A DNA stretch of 25,924 bases from Prevotella sp. CAG:1185 (GTDB lineage Bacteria > Bacteroidota > Bacteroidia > Bacteroidales > Bacteroidaceae), in contig HF992592.1 in the NCBI GenBank assembly GCA_000436695.1, positions 1 through 25,924 on the forward strand, given 5' to 3'. Shown in pieces: positions 16,750 through 24,862 of the stretch. A program made the translations under genes and the position numbers. The stretch's first letter is position 1. The number at the start of each line of letters is the position of its first letter. The notes under the pieces were generated by a model. That model saw only the letters and a program-made list of their open reading frames with translations, was not told the DNA's origin and searched no databases.

Positions 16750-16992
16750 GAAATTATATCAAATTTAAAACAAAAATGGCATCAATCCTTAAATTATATC
16801 ATGCCAAACCTGACCAAAACGCATACGATGTAACCGCCTTCGAAAAGTAAAATCCCAGTGAAATTATTCATCAACATATCAACCGAGTTTAAATTTGTGA
16901 GTAGCACCACGCTTAAACCAGACATAATGCCAAATAAAATTTATGCAAAAGGCACCTGCATGACATAAAGTCTTACCTGCCATAACAGAACA

Positions 16993-17025
16993 AAAAACAG
17001 CCCGATACTACAAGAGTACCGGGCT
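16993..17025 (-). terminator. nrdDG rho-independent terminator
   Basis: On the minus strand AGCCCGGTAC (17025-17016) pairs with GTATCGGGCT (17008-16999) with one G-T pair, then a T-rich tail at 16998-16993. It lies about 30 nt after the nrdG stop. Confidence 0.88.
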
Positions 17026-17055
17026 ATTTTATAAGTTATCAATTAAAAGAAATTT

Positions 17056-17529
17056 TCAGTCTTTCTTACTCCAGAATCTGTATGTTATATCCGTAAAGCC
17101 GTCGCCTACGGCACGCTTATACAGGCGCTGATTGGTCGTGCGGCTCTTCAGGCATCCCAGATGCTCTATATACGGGCCAACTTTTATATAGTCGAAGTCC
17201 GACTTGTCCACTGCCGACGATATTCTTGTGCGGCCGCTATACCACCCTACCTTCATCTTTGGATATACCTTGTGAACATAGCGCGCCAGCATGCCTACAT
17301 ATTCAGGCTCCGAGTCGCCGCCCATAAAGCAGATACATGTTATGTCGTCGCCATACTCACGTATAAAGCCGTCGACGACCAGCGGAGTCAGCGGTTCGCC
17401 TATATCGCCCCAAAGATAACTGCTGTGGCAACCCGGACAGCGGCACGGGCAGTTGGATATGTTCACCGCAAGCGTCACTTCATCGGGTATTTCCTGAAAC
17501 ACCACACCCGTGTTAACATATTTAAGCAT
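17056..17529 (-). CDS. nrdG: Anaerobic ribonucleotide reductase activating protein
   Basis: This 157-residue radical-SAM enzyme installs the glycyl radical on NrdD. The cluster motif CX3CX2C is at Cys27, Cys31 and Cys34 (NCPCRCPGCHS), with an extra Cys29 inside it. A downstream glycine-rich segment CFMGGDSEPE near residue 68 fits SAM binding. Length is typical of NrdG. It follows nrdD after 77 nt and ends at a strong terminator, so the pair forms an nrdDG unit. The gene is intact. Confidence 0.95.
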   Translation of the reverse strand: MLKYVNTGVVFQEIPDEVTLAVNISNCPCRCPGCHSSYLWGDIGEPLTPLVVDGFIREYGDDITCICFMGGDSEPEYVGMLARYVHKVYPKMKVGWYSGRTRISSAVDKSDFDYIKVGPYIEHLGCLKSRTTNQRLYKRAVGDGFTDITYRFWSKKD

Positions 17530-17606
17530 GTTTCGGTATCTATTTTATTTCAACATTTTCTATTTTCATCATCAGACGTGCCATTGCGGTCCGCCCAGCC
17601 ATGTCA

Positions 17607-19718
17607 TCAGTCACACACAGTCATTTTGTCTTTTCCGGCATAGTAGCGGCGTGCGGCCTCCTGCTGGCGTGCAGCCGAGAAGTTGCTCACACGTTTCAGG
17701 TATCCTATTATTCGCGTCATGTAGTCAATGTTCTTGCTGTGGCAGTGAGGACATTCTTTAAGATAGCGTTTGTCTATGTGGCCGCAGTCGTTGCATATAG
17801 TGTTAGGAATGTTGAACGTGAAATAGTTGCATCCCTCTTTGGCTGCCACCTTGAGCAACTGGCGATACTGCGCCTTAGACAGATGTTCGTCGAGGTTCAT
17901 GTGCAGGGCCGAACCTCCCGTCAGATGCTGTATGTACGGCGCGCCATGCAACTTAAACTTGTCGATGATATTCAGCGAGTCGTCCTCAACGACATAGAAA
18001 TAGCTGTTGTAGCAGTCGCGCGGAACAAAATAGCCGTCTTCCCTATCCCATTTGGCATGCTTCACTCCGACATTCTCTGCAGGAATCATCTCGCAGTTGA
18101 ACAGAACGTCTTTCGAACGGTATTGCTTGTTGTATTTCTCCACCAGGCCAAGCACCGTCTGCACAAACGCCAGGTAGTCGGGATTGTCGGTTATCTGAAG
18201 GCCCATAAACTCGGCAGCCTCCACAAGTCCGTTAATGCCTATTGTAAGATACTGTCTGCCTATATTTATATATCCGGCGTCAAACAGCGGCAGCATGCCG
18301 TGGCGCTGCAGCTCTTTCAGATTCTCGTTATATGCCAGCTGCACCTTATGGGTAAGGTCTATCACGTCAGACAAAAAGTCCTTATAGTCCATTTTGTTGT
18401 TTACGGCATACTGTATGCAGCGGTTAAGGTTTATCGTCAGCACGCTCTTCGAACCTGTAGACACGCCTCCGGCACCCAGCGTATAGCTGAAGCCGTTGTC
18501 CTGTATCTCGTTTCTCAGTCGGCAGCACGAGCTCAGCGAGTCGGCATTGTCGCTCATATATGTAAAGAACGAGTGGCCTTCTGAATACATCTCTGCCGTA
18601 AAGTCGCCCCACTCCTTGTCTATCACGTCGCCGTCTTTTGTCAGCAGCGCCATTGTTTCAACGGGGAAAGTCAGCACTGCCTTGGTGCGCTCTTTGTTAA
18701 ACCACTTCATAAAGCGTTTCTGAAGCCAGCTCAGTCCTGCCCAGTCGGGCTTGCTGCCGTCGGGGAAATAAAAGTCGCCGAACAGGCTCTCGAAGTAAGG
18801 TTTGTCATAATAAGCTATGTTCCAGAACACAGCCTGATAGTTGCGTGCGCCCGTAGGCTGGTTTATCGAATATACAATCTGCTCAAAGCAGTCGGTTATC
18901 ATCTTGTCTATGGTGCGTTTCTTCAGCGACAGGTCAACCACCTTGTCGGCCTCTTTCCAGTATTCTTTTCCATACTCCAGACCTATAAAATAGTTGAGGT
19001 ACATAAGAAATTCGGGAGTTGCGCACGCACCGCTCAGCATGCTCGACACCATGAACACCATATTGACAAAGCCGCCGCAGAACGACTTAAGGTTTGTGGG
19101 CGCCGTTGAATTTCCGCCTATCGACGTGGTGCCGCCGATAAGCCACGGATACATGGTTATCGAAGCGCAATAGTTAGCAAGACTTGTTTCGTCATTCTTA
19201 TATATAAAGTGGTGATTGAGCAGGTCGATATATTTGTCGGCAAGTTCTTTGCCATACATCTTTTTTATGCGGTCGGTAAGCAGACGGCGGTTAAGACGGA
19301 TGAATCCCGACTTTGGCAGCTCGCCTATGAGCGTTGCAATATTTTTATGCTCTACATTTGCGTTGGCGTCATACTTTGAACCGGTTGCCGCATTAGACGC
19401 GTCGCAATAGTCTGCCAAAAATTTCAACTTCTCCATTGTCTCGCGGTCTTCAGTGTGACGCTGGCGATACAGCATAAAGCTCTTTGCCACCTTATAATGG
19501 CCTTCTTTCATAAGAGCCTCTTCCACCTGGTTCTGTATGTCCTCCACCTTTATGCCTTCATGTATGTCTAAATGGCTGATTATCTTTGAGATACAGCCAA
19601 GGTCGGCAGGTTCGTCAACTGAATTGAACGCCTTGATTATGGCGTTCATTATCTTGTCAAGACTAAAGCGGTCTGAGCTTCCGTCGCGCTTCGTGATTGT
19701 AAAGTTCTTTATTTCCAT
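17607..19718 (-). CDS. nrdD: Anaerobic (class III) ribonucleoside-triphosphate reductase
   Basis: This 703-residue oxygen-sensitive enzyme reduces ribonucleoside triphosphates to dNTPs for anaerobic DNA synthesis. An N-terminal ATP-cone-like domain (about residues 1-90, ITKRDGSSDRFSLDKIMNAI) provides allosteric control. The catalytic barrel fills the middle. Near the C-terminus four cysteines (642, 645, 656, 659; CNDC and CPHC) form the zinc site, and the glycyl radical residue is Gly672 in RIIGYLKRVSNFS. Length and domain order are normal. The start at 19718 follows a leader with repeated AAAAGTTTT words. The upstream neighbour is the diiron-HTH regulator. Confidence 0.97.
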   Translation of the reverse strand: MEIKNFTITKRDGSSDRFSLDKIMNAIIKAFNSVDEPADLGCISKIISHLDIHEGIKVEDIQNQVEEALMKEGHYKVAKSFMLYRQRHTEDRETMEKLKFLADYCDASNAATGSKYDANANVEHKNIATLIGELPKSGFIRLNRRLLTDRIKKMYGKELADKYIDLLNHHFIYKNDETSLANYCASITMYPWLIGGTTSIGGNSTAPTNLKSFCGGFVNMVFMVSSMLSGACATPEFLMYLNYFIGLEYGKEYWKEADKVVDLSLKKRTIDKMITDCFEQIVYSINQPTGARNYQAVFWNIAYYDKPYFESLFGDFYFPDGSKPDWAGLSWLQKRFMKWFNKERTKAVLTFPVETMALLTKDGDVIDKEWGDFTAEMYSEGHSFFTYMSDNADSLSSCCRLRNEIQDNGFSYTLGAGGVSTGSKSVLTINLNRCIQYAVNNKMDYKDFLSDVIDLTHKVQLAYNENLKELQRHGMLPLFDAGYINIGRQYLTIGINGLVEAAEFMGLQITDNPDYLAFVQTVLGLVEKYNKQYRSKDVLFNCEMIPAENVGVKHAKWDREDGYFVPRDCYNSYFYVVEDDSLNIIDKFKLHGAPYIQHLTGGSALHMNLDEHLSKAQYRQLLKVAAKEGCNYFTFNIPNTICNDCGHIDKRYLKECPHCHSKNIDYMTRIIGYLKRVSNFSAARQQEAARRYYAGKDKMTVCD

Positions 19719-19731
19719 GTTCTCGATTTTT

Positions 19732-19812
19732 GGAAAACTTTTTCAAAAATATTTTCATAAAAGTTTTCCGTTTTGGTCAACTTTATGAATTGATTTTATC
19801 AAAAAGTTTTCT
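19732..19812 (-). promoter_or_regulatory. Repeat-containing leader of nrdD
   Basis: A perfect 11-bp inverted repeat GGAAAACTTTT (19732-19742) / AAAAGTTTTCC (19759-19769) is followed by a small dyad TTGATTTTATCAA (19790-19802) and a third copy of the word, AAAAGTTTTC, at 19802-19811. All lie between the predicted promoter and the nrdD start. They could be an operator array or RNA hairpins. They do not look like a canonical NrdR box. Confidence 0.45.
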
Positions 19813-19832
19813 TTTTAATTCTATTTCGAGTG

Positions 19833-19840
19833 CAAATATA
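19833..19840 (-). promoter_or_regulatory. Probable nrdDG promoter (-7 element)
   Basis: On the minus strand TATATTTG (19840-19833) matches TAnnTTTG, giving a leader of about 110 nt. A clear TTG at -33 is not seen. Confidence 0.5.
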
Positions 19841-19846
19841 AAACAA

Positions 19847-19871
19847 AAAATCGATACATTGTACCGATTTT
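19847..19871 (-). terminator. Possible terminator of the diiron-HTH gene
   Basis: A near-perfect dyad (AAAATCGGTAC / GTATCGATTTT on the minus strand, loop AAT) is followed by TTGTTTTA. It is AT-rich, and it lies immediately upstream of the nrdD promoter, so it could equally be an operator. Confidence 0.45.
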
Positions 19872-19905
19872 AACACAAAAATTCAAGCCGCGATTAAATC
19901 TTTTT

Positions 19906-20862
19906 TCAAAGTTTCACGGAAGATATGTCAACGAGATTGTTCACTATGGCATATATCGTGAGGCCTGCGGGGCTGTGTATCTGCAACTTACGCGCAATAT
20001 TGCGCCTATGGGTTATCACCGTGTTGGTGGATATGCACAAGTGGTCTGCAATCTCCTTGTTGGTCATTCCCTGCACCAGACTTACAATAACGTCTTTCTC
20101 ACGGTCGCTCAACGTCTCATTGCTGTTTCTTCCGCTGTTTATCATTTTAGAAATCTTCACGCTCACGTCGCTCTGTTTAAACTTACGTTCAAGGCTGCGT
20201 ATGGCAGGTATAAATATATAATCTTCAACCATTGCATGATTTTCCAGCCATTCTTCATTATTATAAAGGTCATAGAGCGTGGCCGCAAGGCGGTTGTTGT
20301 GCTGTATGTCGCTTGGAAGATATTTTATTATGATATTCTTCAGCTCTCTTAGTTTTTGGTCTGTCTGCCCATGATGTTTCGAAAAGGTGTCAATGTCGTA
20401 TTCGTCATTAACCTTGTTGTTCAGCAGGTCGTCCACATACGGAAACACCGTTTTTTCCTCATACTCCATGTGTCGTCTTATTTCATGGGCATATTCGTCA
20501 TAAAGTTTCATTATCAGCCTTGCCAGATTGTCATTGGCATCGAGCGCAGCCTCGAGTTCTTTTCGTATTGACGGAAGCTGAAAGTTAAGATAATATTCGT
20601 GCGACGCCTTCAGATAATGCAGCAGTGTAGGTATAGAGAAACGCTCACTGCTGTCGAAGTCGCGGTAGCCGTTAATCGAGAAGTTCACTATGGCAAGAAA
20701 TGTATATGTGTCTACATTCTGATCTTCGCAAACCTCACGCACCGTCTTGTCGCCGAAACCAAGATTTATGCCAAACCTGCCGAGACTCTGCAGTATGTTA
20801 TAGTTATCTGCAATCAGCGATATCATCTTGTCGTCGGCCTCATACATCTTGTTATTTTTCAT
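19906..20862 (-). CDS. Diiron (RIC/hemerythrin-like) domain fused to LuxR HTH regulator
   Basis: This 318-residue cytoplasmic protein begins with a ScdA/RIC-type N-terminal domain (about residues 12-62, LGRFGINLGFGDKTVREVC). A four-helix hemerythrin-like domain follows (about 75-228). Candidate iron ligands His88, His131, Glu135, His164, His209 and Glu213 keep the spacing of the E. coli YtfE set. Residues 250-318 are a LuxR HTH (LSDREKDVIVSLVQGMTNKE, TVITHRRNIARKLQIHS). It therefore looks like a transcription factor sensing O2, NO or iron-sulfur damage through a diiron centre. It lies immediately upstream of oxygen-sensitive nrdDG on the same strand, which makes those genes plausible targets. 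Its HTH is about 55% identical to that of the 13471 regulator. Confidence 0.88.
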   Translation of the reverse strand: MKNNKMYEADDKMISLIADNYNILQSLGRFGINLGFGDKTVREVCEDQNVDTYTFLAIVNFSINGYRDFDSSERFSIPTLLHYLKASHEYYLNFQLPSIRKELEAALDANDNLARLIMKLYDEYAHEIRRHMEYEEKTVFPYVDDLLNNKVNDEYDIDTFSKHHGQTDQKLRELKNIIIKYLPSDIQHNNRLAATLYDLYNNEEWLENHAMVEDYIFIPAIRSLERKFKQSDVSVKISKMINSGRNSNETLSDREKDVIVSLVQGMTNKEIADHLCISTNTVITHRRNIARKLQIHSPAGLTIYAIVNNLVDISSVKL

Positions 20863-20957
20863 CTTCCTTAATTGTTTATCTGTACAACAGGCGCAAAGCC
20901 TTTATGGCTTTGTTGTATTTTTTTGCAAAATAACAAAATTTATCTGACACTCGCAAT

Positions 20958-21015
20958 CATAATAAATAGGTATTTTTATATTCCCAAACGTGTTTTGCCA
21001 TACCTATTTATTATG
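20958..21015. repeat. Perfect 16-bp inverted repeat
   Basis: CATAATAAATAGGTAT (20958-20973) is exactly repeated in reverse complement at 21000-21015, with a 26-nt spacer. A single half, AATACCTATAA, recurs at 21068-21078. There is no T tract and no flanking gene end, so this is more likely a palindromic intergenic repeat than a terminator. Confidence 0.65.
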
Positions 21016-21285
21016 GCTTAACGGCAAATATCTATAAGCGCTTAAACCGCAAACAGAAGAATGCGCAATACCTATAATTAATTAGCCGCAGAAACTTATC
21101 GGGCCTGCTATTATGTAAATTATTCTGATAAATTTTATCCGTTTAACGCTCTCAGAACAGCAATGTCCGTCACAAATCTGTAATTTGGCACAAAAAACCT
21201 CAAAAATCCGGCATTTTTGTTATGTCGTTATCAATCAACCTGTTACGTCATTTTCATATAAGCACTTCAATAGTTAAAAAATATT

Positions 21286-21392
21286 ACTCGGCCGTTTACG
21301 GTGCAAAAGTGGCCGAGTTACGCTGCCAAACATGCCCTTTAATCACTCGAAAACAATGCTTTTACACCCCAAAATCCATGCTTTTTGCCTCG
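21286..21392. repeat. Probable lineage-specific intergenic repeat
   Basis: ACTCGGCC (21286-21293) pairs with GGCCGAGT (21311-21318), and then come AATGCTTTTAC and CATGCTTTTTGCC words. These resemble the CATGCTTTT word inside the 4464-4546 inverted repeat. From memory, Prevotella intergenic regions often carry such segments and they get misannotated as short hypothetical proteins. That is recollection, not shown here. Confidence 0.4.
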
Positions 21393-21533
21393 TTAAGCGC
21401 CCTTATAGGCAAACAAATGTTAATTACATTGTATTAATATCACAAATAATTAACATTCATTATCTTTCAATTTTCCAGATTGAAAAAATATTTTGTCCTA
21501 AGTTTTTACTATAAAAAATAGGAGGCTAATGTT

Positions 21534-21882
21534 GAGGGTGTGTCAAAATACTCCTCTTTAACAAAAGATCGCTATATAGCAGAACTTTCTTATGAAGTGG
21601 CTATATAGCGATTTTCATTTGTTTATAGCCTAAAAAGGCAATAGAATTTGTTTTGATCCATAAAATCCATTCTAAGAAGCGTTTTATTAGTGCCTGTAAG
21701 TTGTTATAGTCTCCATTCAGAAGCCTTTTGCATAGTTTTTTGATATTAAATGCGATTGCGAAGAAGGAAAAGTCCATAGCAATCTTGTCCTTTCCAAAAT
21801 GCCGGAAACGACGGTATGCCATATTATATTTGATTTGTCCAGTGGTACAGGAAGTCTTATTTTCTCTTTTCCAAGCATACAT
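21534..21882 (-). mobile_element. 3' remnant of an IS1182-like insertion sequence
   Basis: The element end GGGTGTGTCAAAATACTCCT begins at 21537 and resembles the terminal repeat of IS1182-type elements. A perfect 12-bp hairpin ATCGCTATATAG (21569-21580) / CTATATAGCGAT (21601-21612) overlaps the transposase stop region and may terminate its transcript. The remainder is the transposase 3' end. The opposite terminus and the 5' two thirds are missing. The break lies at or near the TGTC/GACA palindromes at 21885. Confidence 0.65.
21601..21882 (-). pseudogene. Truncated transposase (IS1182-like C-terminus)
   Basis: Only 93 residues remain. They include IKYNMAYRRFRHFGKDKIAM followed by DFSFFAIAFNIKKLCK, the typical C-terminal end of IS1182-family DDE transposases, where an arginine-rich segment precedes a hydrophobic helix. 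Full-length proteins have about 450-550 residues, so the N-terminal domains and the DDE core are gone. Reading upstream, the frame hits a stop six codons before the Met at 21882, inside the TGTCTAAAAATTAGACA palindrome, which marks the break. The fragment cannot transpose. It is a scar showing past insertion and rearrangement next to the broken outer-membrane gene. Confidence 0.75.
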
Positions 21883-21884
21883 AC

Positions 21885-21922
21885 TGTCTAAAAATTAGAC
21901 ACCACTGTCCAAATTTTAGACA
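21885..21922. repeat. Two TGTC...GACA palindromes 21 bp apart
   Basis: TGTCTAAAAATTAGACA (21885-21901, 7-bp perfect arms) and TGTCCAAATTTTAGACA (21906-21922, imperfect) are spaced 21 bp start to start, two helical turns. They sit exactly where the transposase frame breaks. They could be tandem operator sites or the repeated end of a second mobile element (IS21-type ends have such repeats). Confidence 0.5.
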
Positions 21923-22018
21923 TATATAGAAATGGGATATCAGCCTATCTCCCTAATATACAACAAAATACATTTTATGGCATGGTTTTGGCAGTTATAA
22001 TATTGTACAAATTATAAA

Positions 22019-22048
22019 ATCAGCCGGAACATTAGCCTTGTTGCTACA
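22019..22048. repeat. 30-bp repeat, copy 1
   Basis: This matches 24772-24801 at 26 of 30 positions (core ACATTAGYCTTGTKGCTACA). It lies upstream of the broken outer-membrane protein gene. The other copy lies upstream of the regulator remnant. Confidence 0.65.
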
Positions 22049-22096
22049 TATCCAGTTGCGCAGAAAGTATATCGTTAATTACAAAATTTTAATATT

Positions 22097-24385
22097 ATGA
22101 AAAGATTTTTGTTAGTACTCTTATTTCTTAACGCCATTGTCTGCACCTATTCACAGATTTCCTTTTCAGGAAAGATTAATACAGAAAAGGGTGAGCCTAT
22201 TAAAGATGTGCAGATAATGCTGCTGAAGAATGACACTATCGTGGCGCTGGCATCTACTGACACCAAAGGCAGATTTGCCTTAAAGAACCTGAGTCCTGAT
22301 ACATATAACATAGAACTGTCTGCCTTGGGATATTCATCGGTAAACAAAGAAATAAGCCTGACCGAGGATTTGAGCGAGGACTTTATGCTGCGTGAGAAAG
22401 ACATACAGCTCGACTCAGTGCTGGTTACTACCGAACGTCCCCGAGTGACCACGGCAACCGGCCATATATATTACCTGTCTAAGAAAGCGCGTGAAAGCGG
22501 AAATCCGTATAAGGCGTTGCAGGAAGTACCCGACATTATCAGTAATTATATAACATAGACGGTGAAGTCAATGGACGGAAAGCAGCTGCTGGTGCTTGTT
22601 GACGGAATAAGAGTTAATTCAGGAATTACGACAATAGACCCGAAAAGGATTGACTATGTGGAGATAAAAGATGTAGTGAATGCGAAATATATGCGTGAGG
22701 GTGTGCAGAAGATATTGGACATACGCCTGAAACCGCAAAAGACATTGTATCAGTTTTATGAGTATGGCCTGCGCAATGATTTTCCGCACTATTGGGGCTC
22801 AACGTGGGGAAAAATTGAGATTGGCAACAGCAAGTTTTCTGTCTATGCCGACTTCGGTCCTGAATACACACACGACCAGAAATCAGAAAACGGCATCTGG
22901 ACTAAAAGTAACAGCTATATAAAGGACATAAACGAAAAGACGCTGTCGAGCAGCAAGACGCTTGACTATACCTTGATGCTGAAATACAAGCCGACTGAAA
23001 AAGACTATCTCGCAGTTTATTTCCAGGGAAACAACAACAGCGCGCACGCTGAGACGGAGGGCAGCGGAACGTTCGTAGACCTTGTTAACGGAAATGCGGG
23101 CAATGACGCCATGACTTCCGACTATAAGTCGAAAAGTCTGTCAAGGGTATATTCAGGCACACTGTTCTACAGACACACGATAAACGACAAGATGATGCTT
23201 GAGAATTATCTTACGGGCACGTATAATTATAATAATCTGAGAAACAACACAACCGACATATATCCGGCAGAGACATGGAAGGACATGACGGACTTCAGCA
23301 CACGCAAGAACACTCTGTCGCAGACGAGCGAATTTTCATGGGACGTAAACGACAAGACATCGCTGACGTTTGGAAATGCGACAACTTACATAAACGACAA
23401 GCTCAGCGAAAAATACGGCATGTTTCCCGTCTACCGGCATAATGAATGGAGCGAGTTTCTGTATGCATCGGCAAACGGAATGATAAAGAATTTTATGTAT
23501 ATGGTTTCGCTCGGATATGAGGGCATCTGGCGCAAGTCGGCCGGAGTGTCAGACCATTATTATCGCCCTTATGTGTCGTCAGCGTTTACATGGAACATGA
23601 AAAAGGCAGGAAGTCTGCAACTGGGCTATACGCTGAACAGCGCCGCACCCGACGTGGCTATGCTGAATCCGTATGATACTTCGACCGACTCGCTTCGTCG
23701 TAATGTTGGTAATCCTTATCTAAAACCACAGGAAACTCACGGTGTTTCGCTGAGATACTCGTTCTATAAAAACGGATTTTACGCAGGAGCCTTTTTAAAC
23801 TACTGCTATATAACGGACAGATACGAGAATATAGGTTTTGTTGACGACAATGGTGTTTATACTTCAACATTTGAAAACCTTGGCCACTATTCAAATCTCA
23901 ATCTGTCGGCTATGTTTAACTACAGATATAAAAACACCACTGTAGGTACAACACTTACGCATTTTGTAGAATATTATCCCGGACAGGATGCCAAGAAGAG
24001 CTTTATCGGCAACCTCTTTCTGTTTCAGACCGCCGGCAAATGGGGCTTTTACGGTTCTGTGGCCTATACCAATTACACGTACACGAACGTGTCGGCACAA
24101 CACAATCTTACACCGACGACAAGCAATATCTTAGTGTCGTATAACATCACTCCAAATATATCGCTGTCGGTTGGCTCAGAGTTTCTTACAAAGGACCTGA
24201 AGTCGAAGATGCGTGTACGCGACAAAGAGTATGAAATGTCAATCTTAAACAAGAAAGATGTCTTTCATCCTTATATATTGTTCAGATGGACAATAAGAAA
24301 GAACCGGAAGAAGAAAATAGACCTGGACAACAATATCGTGAAGGACATTCAGAATGACATCAACTTGATGAACCGCAAATATTAG
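22097..24385 (+). pseudogene. Outer-membrane beta-barrel protein interrupted by an in-frame TAG
   Basis: The full frame encodes about 762 codons but has TAG at codon 154 (22556-22558). The first part has a signal peptide (MKRFLLVLLFLNAIVCTYS), a carboxypeptidase-regulatory-like domain (FSGKINTEKGEPIKDVQIML, SPDTYNIELSALGYSSVNKE) and the start of a plug-like domain (ATGHIYYLSKKA, NPYKALQEVPDII). The frame resumes directly after the stop (MDGKQLLVLVDGIRVNSGI) through the plug and a long beta-barrel to TAG at 24383-24385. No other lesion is visible. Related proteins would have a residue such as Gln at the stop, and a CAG to TAG change would explain it. This may be a recent pseudogene, phase-variant-like allele or sequencing error. 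The family is TonB-dependent-receptor-like. The substrate is unknown. Confidence 0.8.
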
Positions 24386-24451
24386 TTTGATTTTCGGGTG
24401 TTATAAAATAAATGAGAAACTTTAAGCTCTATCATCAACACGACGCGACGC

Positions 24452-24489
24452 ATTGCGGCATAGTATGCTCAGGCATGCTATGCCGCAAT
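24452..24489 (+). terminator. Long hairpin after the outer-membrane gene, possible terminator
   Basis: ATTGCGGCATAGTATGC (24452-24468) pairs with GCATGCTATGCCGCAAT (24473-24489), 17 bp with one G-T pair and a TCAG loop. A T tract does not follow directly, so it may instead be a palindromic repeat or 3'-end stabiliser. Confidence 0.5.
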
Positions 24490-24757
24490 TACGAAAAATA
24501 TGTTTTTACGCACAGATGATTAAGTAAAGAACTGTTTTTTACTTTTAGCCGTTAACTTAAATATCAGAAGTAAGCGAAACGTCAGGAATTAACAAGTCTA
24601 ATGTTCTATCGGATATGCACGTGTTGTTGAGCGCAGCGAAAAATTCGACAGCATCAAATATAAGAACCAACGCTCAGCGAAGCTAATTTGTGATCCGAAA
24701 TTCTTACATAATAATTAAAATAGGAAGCAAGCGGATTGAAAATCCTTATACTCTATT

Positions 24758-24780
24758 CCGGCAGATTACAAATCTGCCGG
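24758..24780. repeat. Perfect 10-bp palindrome
   Basis: CCGGCAGATT (24758-24767) and AATCTGCCGG (24771-24780) pair around ACA. Its right arm runs into the second copy of the 30-bp repeat. Confidence 0.65.
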
Positions 24781-24801
24781 CACATTAGTCTTGTGGCTAC
24801 A
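24772..24801. repeat. 30-bp repeat, copy 2
   Basis: This matches 22019-22048 at 26 of 30 positions. Unlike copy 1, it is joined to the left arm of a perfect hairpin. Confidence 0.65.
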
Positions 24802-24862
24802 GGTTAAGTGAAGAACGAAAAGTGAAAAGTGAAAAGTGAAAGATCCAAATGTCAAGTAAGTA

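Larger units (their letters stand above)
16697..17055. other. Intergenic region between nrdG and the TPR-HTH gene
   Basis: This 359-nt stretch holds the nrdG terminator (16993-17025) and the TPR-HTH gene promoter (16719-16749). I see no gene or repeat in the remaining AT-rich sequence. Confidence 0.6.
20863..21535. other. Repeat-rich intergenic region without a credible gene
   Basis: About 670 nt upstream of the diiron-HTH gene. It contains a hairpin CAAAGCC/GGCTTTG (20894-20912), a 16-bp inverted repeat (20958-21015), and a compound repeat (21286-21392). A 71-codon frame at 21222-21437 runs through the repeat and is not accepted as a gene. No good promoter was found for the diiron-HTH gene. 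Confidence 0.55.
24386..24862. other. Intergenic region with hairpins and short repeats
   Basis: No gene is seen in these 477 nt. They hold a 17-bp hairpin after the outer-membrane gene, a perfect 10-bp hairpin at 24758-24780, the second copy of the 30-bp repeat, and a 7-bp tandem repeat at 24817-24842 (GAAAAGT, about 3.7 copies). Confidence 0.6.

Noticed and set aside
17601..18584. 327-codon plus-strand open frame
   Set aside because: It lies entirely antisense to nrdD, which has full family motifs. Its translation has no recognisable domain.
21222..21437. 71-codon frame
   Set aside because: It is the translation of a repeat-like intergenic segment, with no promoter or domain.
22556..22558. 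TAG reassigned to glutamine, as in some crAss-like phages
   Set aside because: The same gene ends with TAG as a genuine stop, and the neighbourhood is chromosomal, so reassignment is unlikely.
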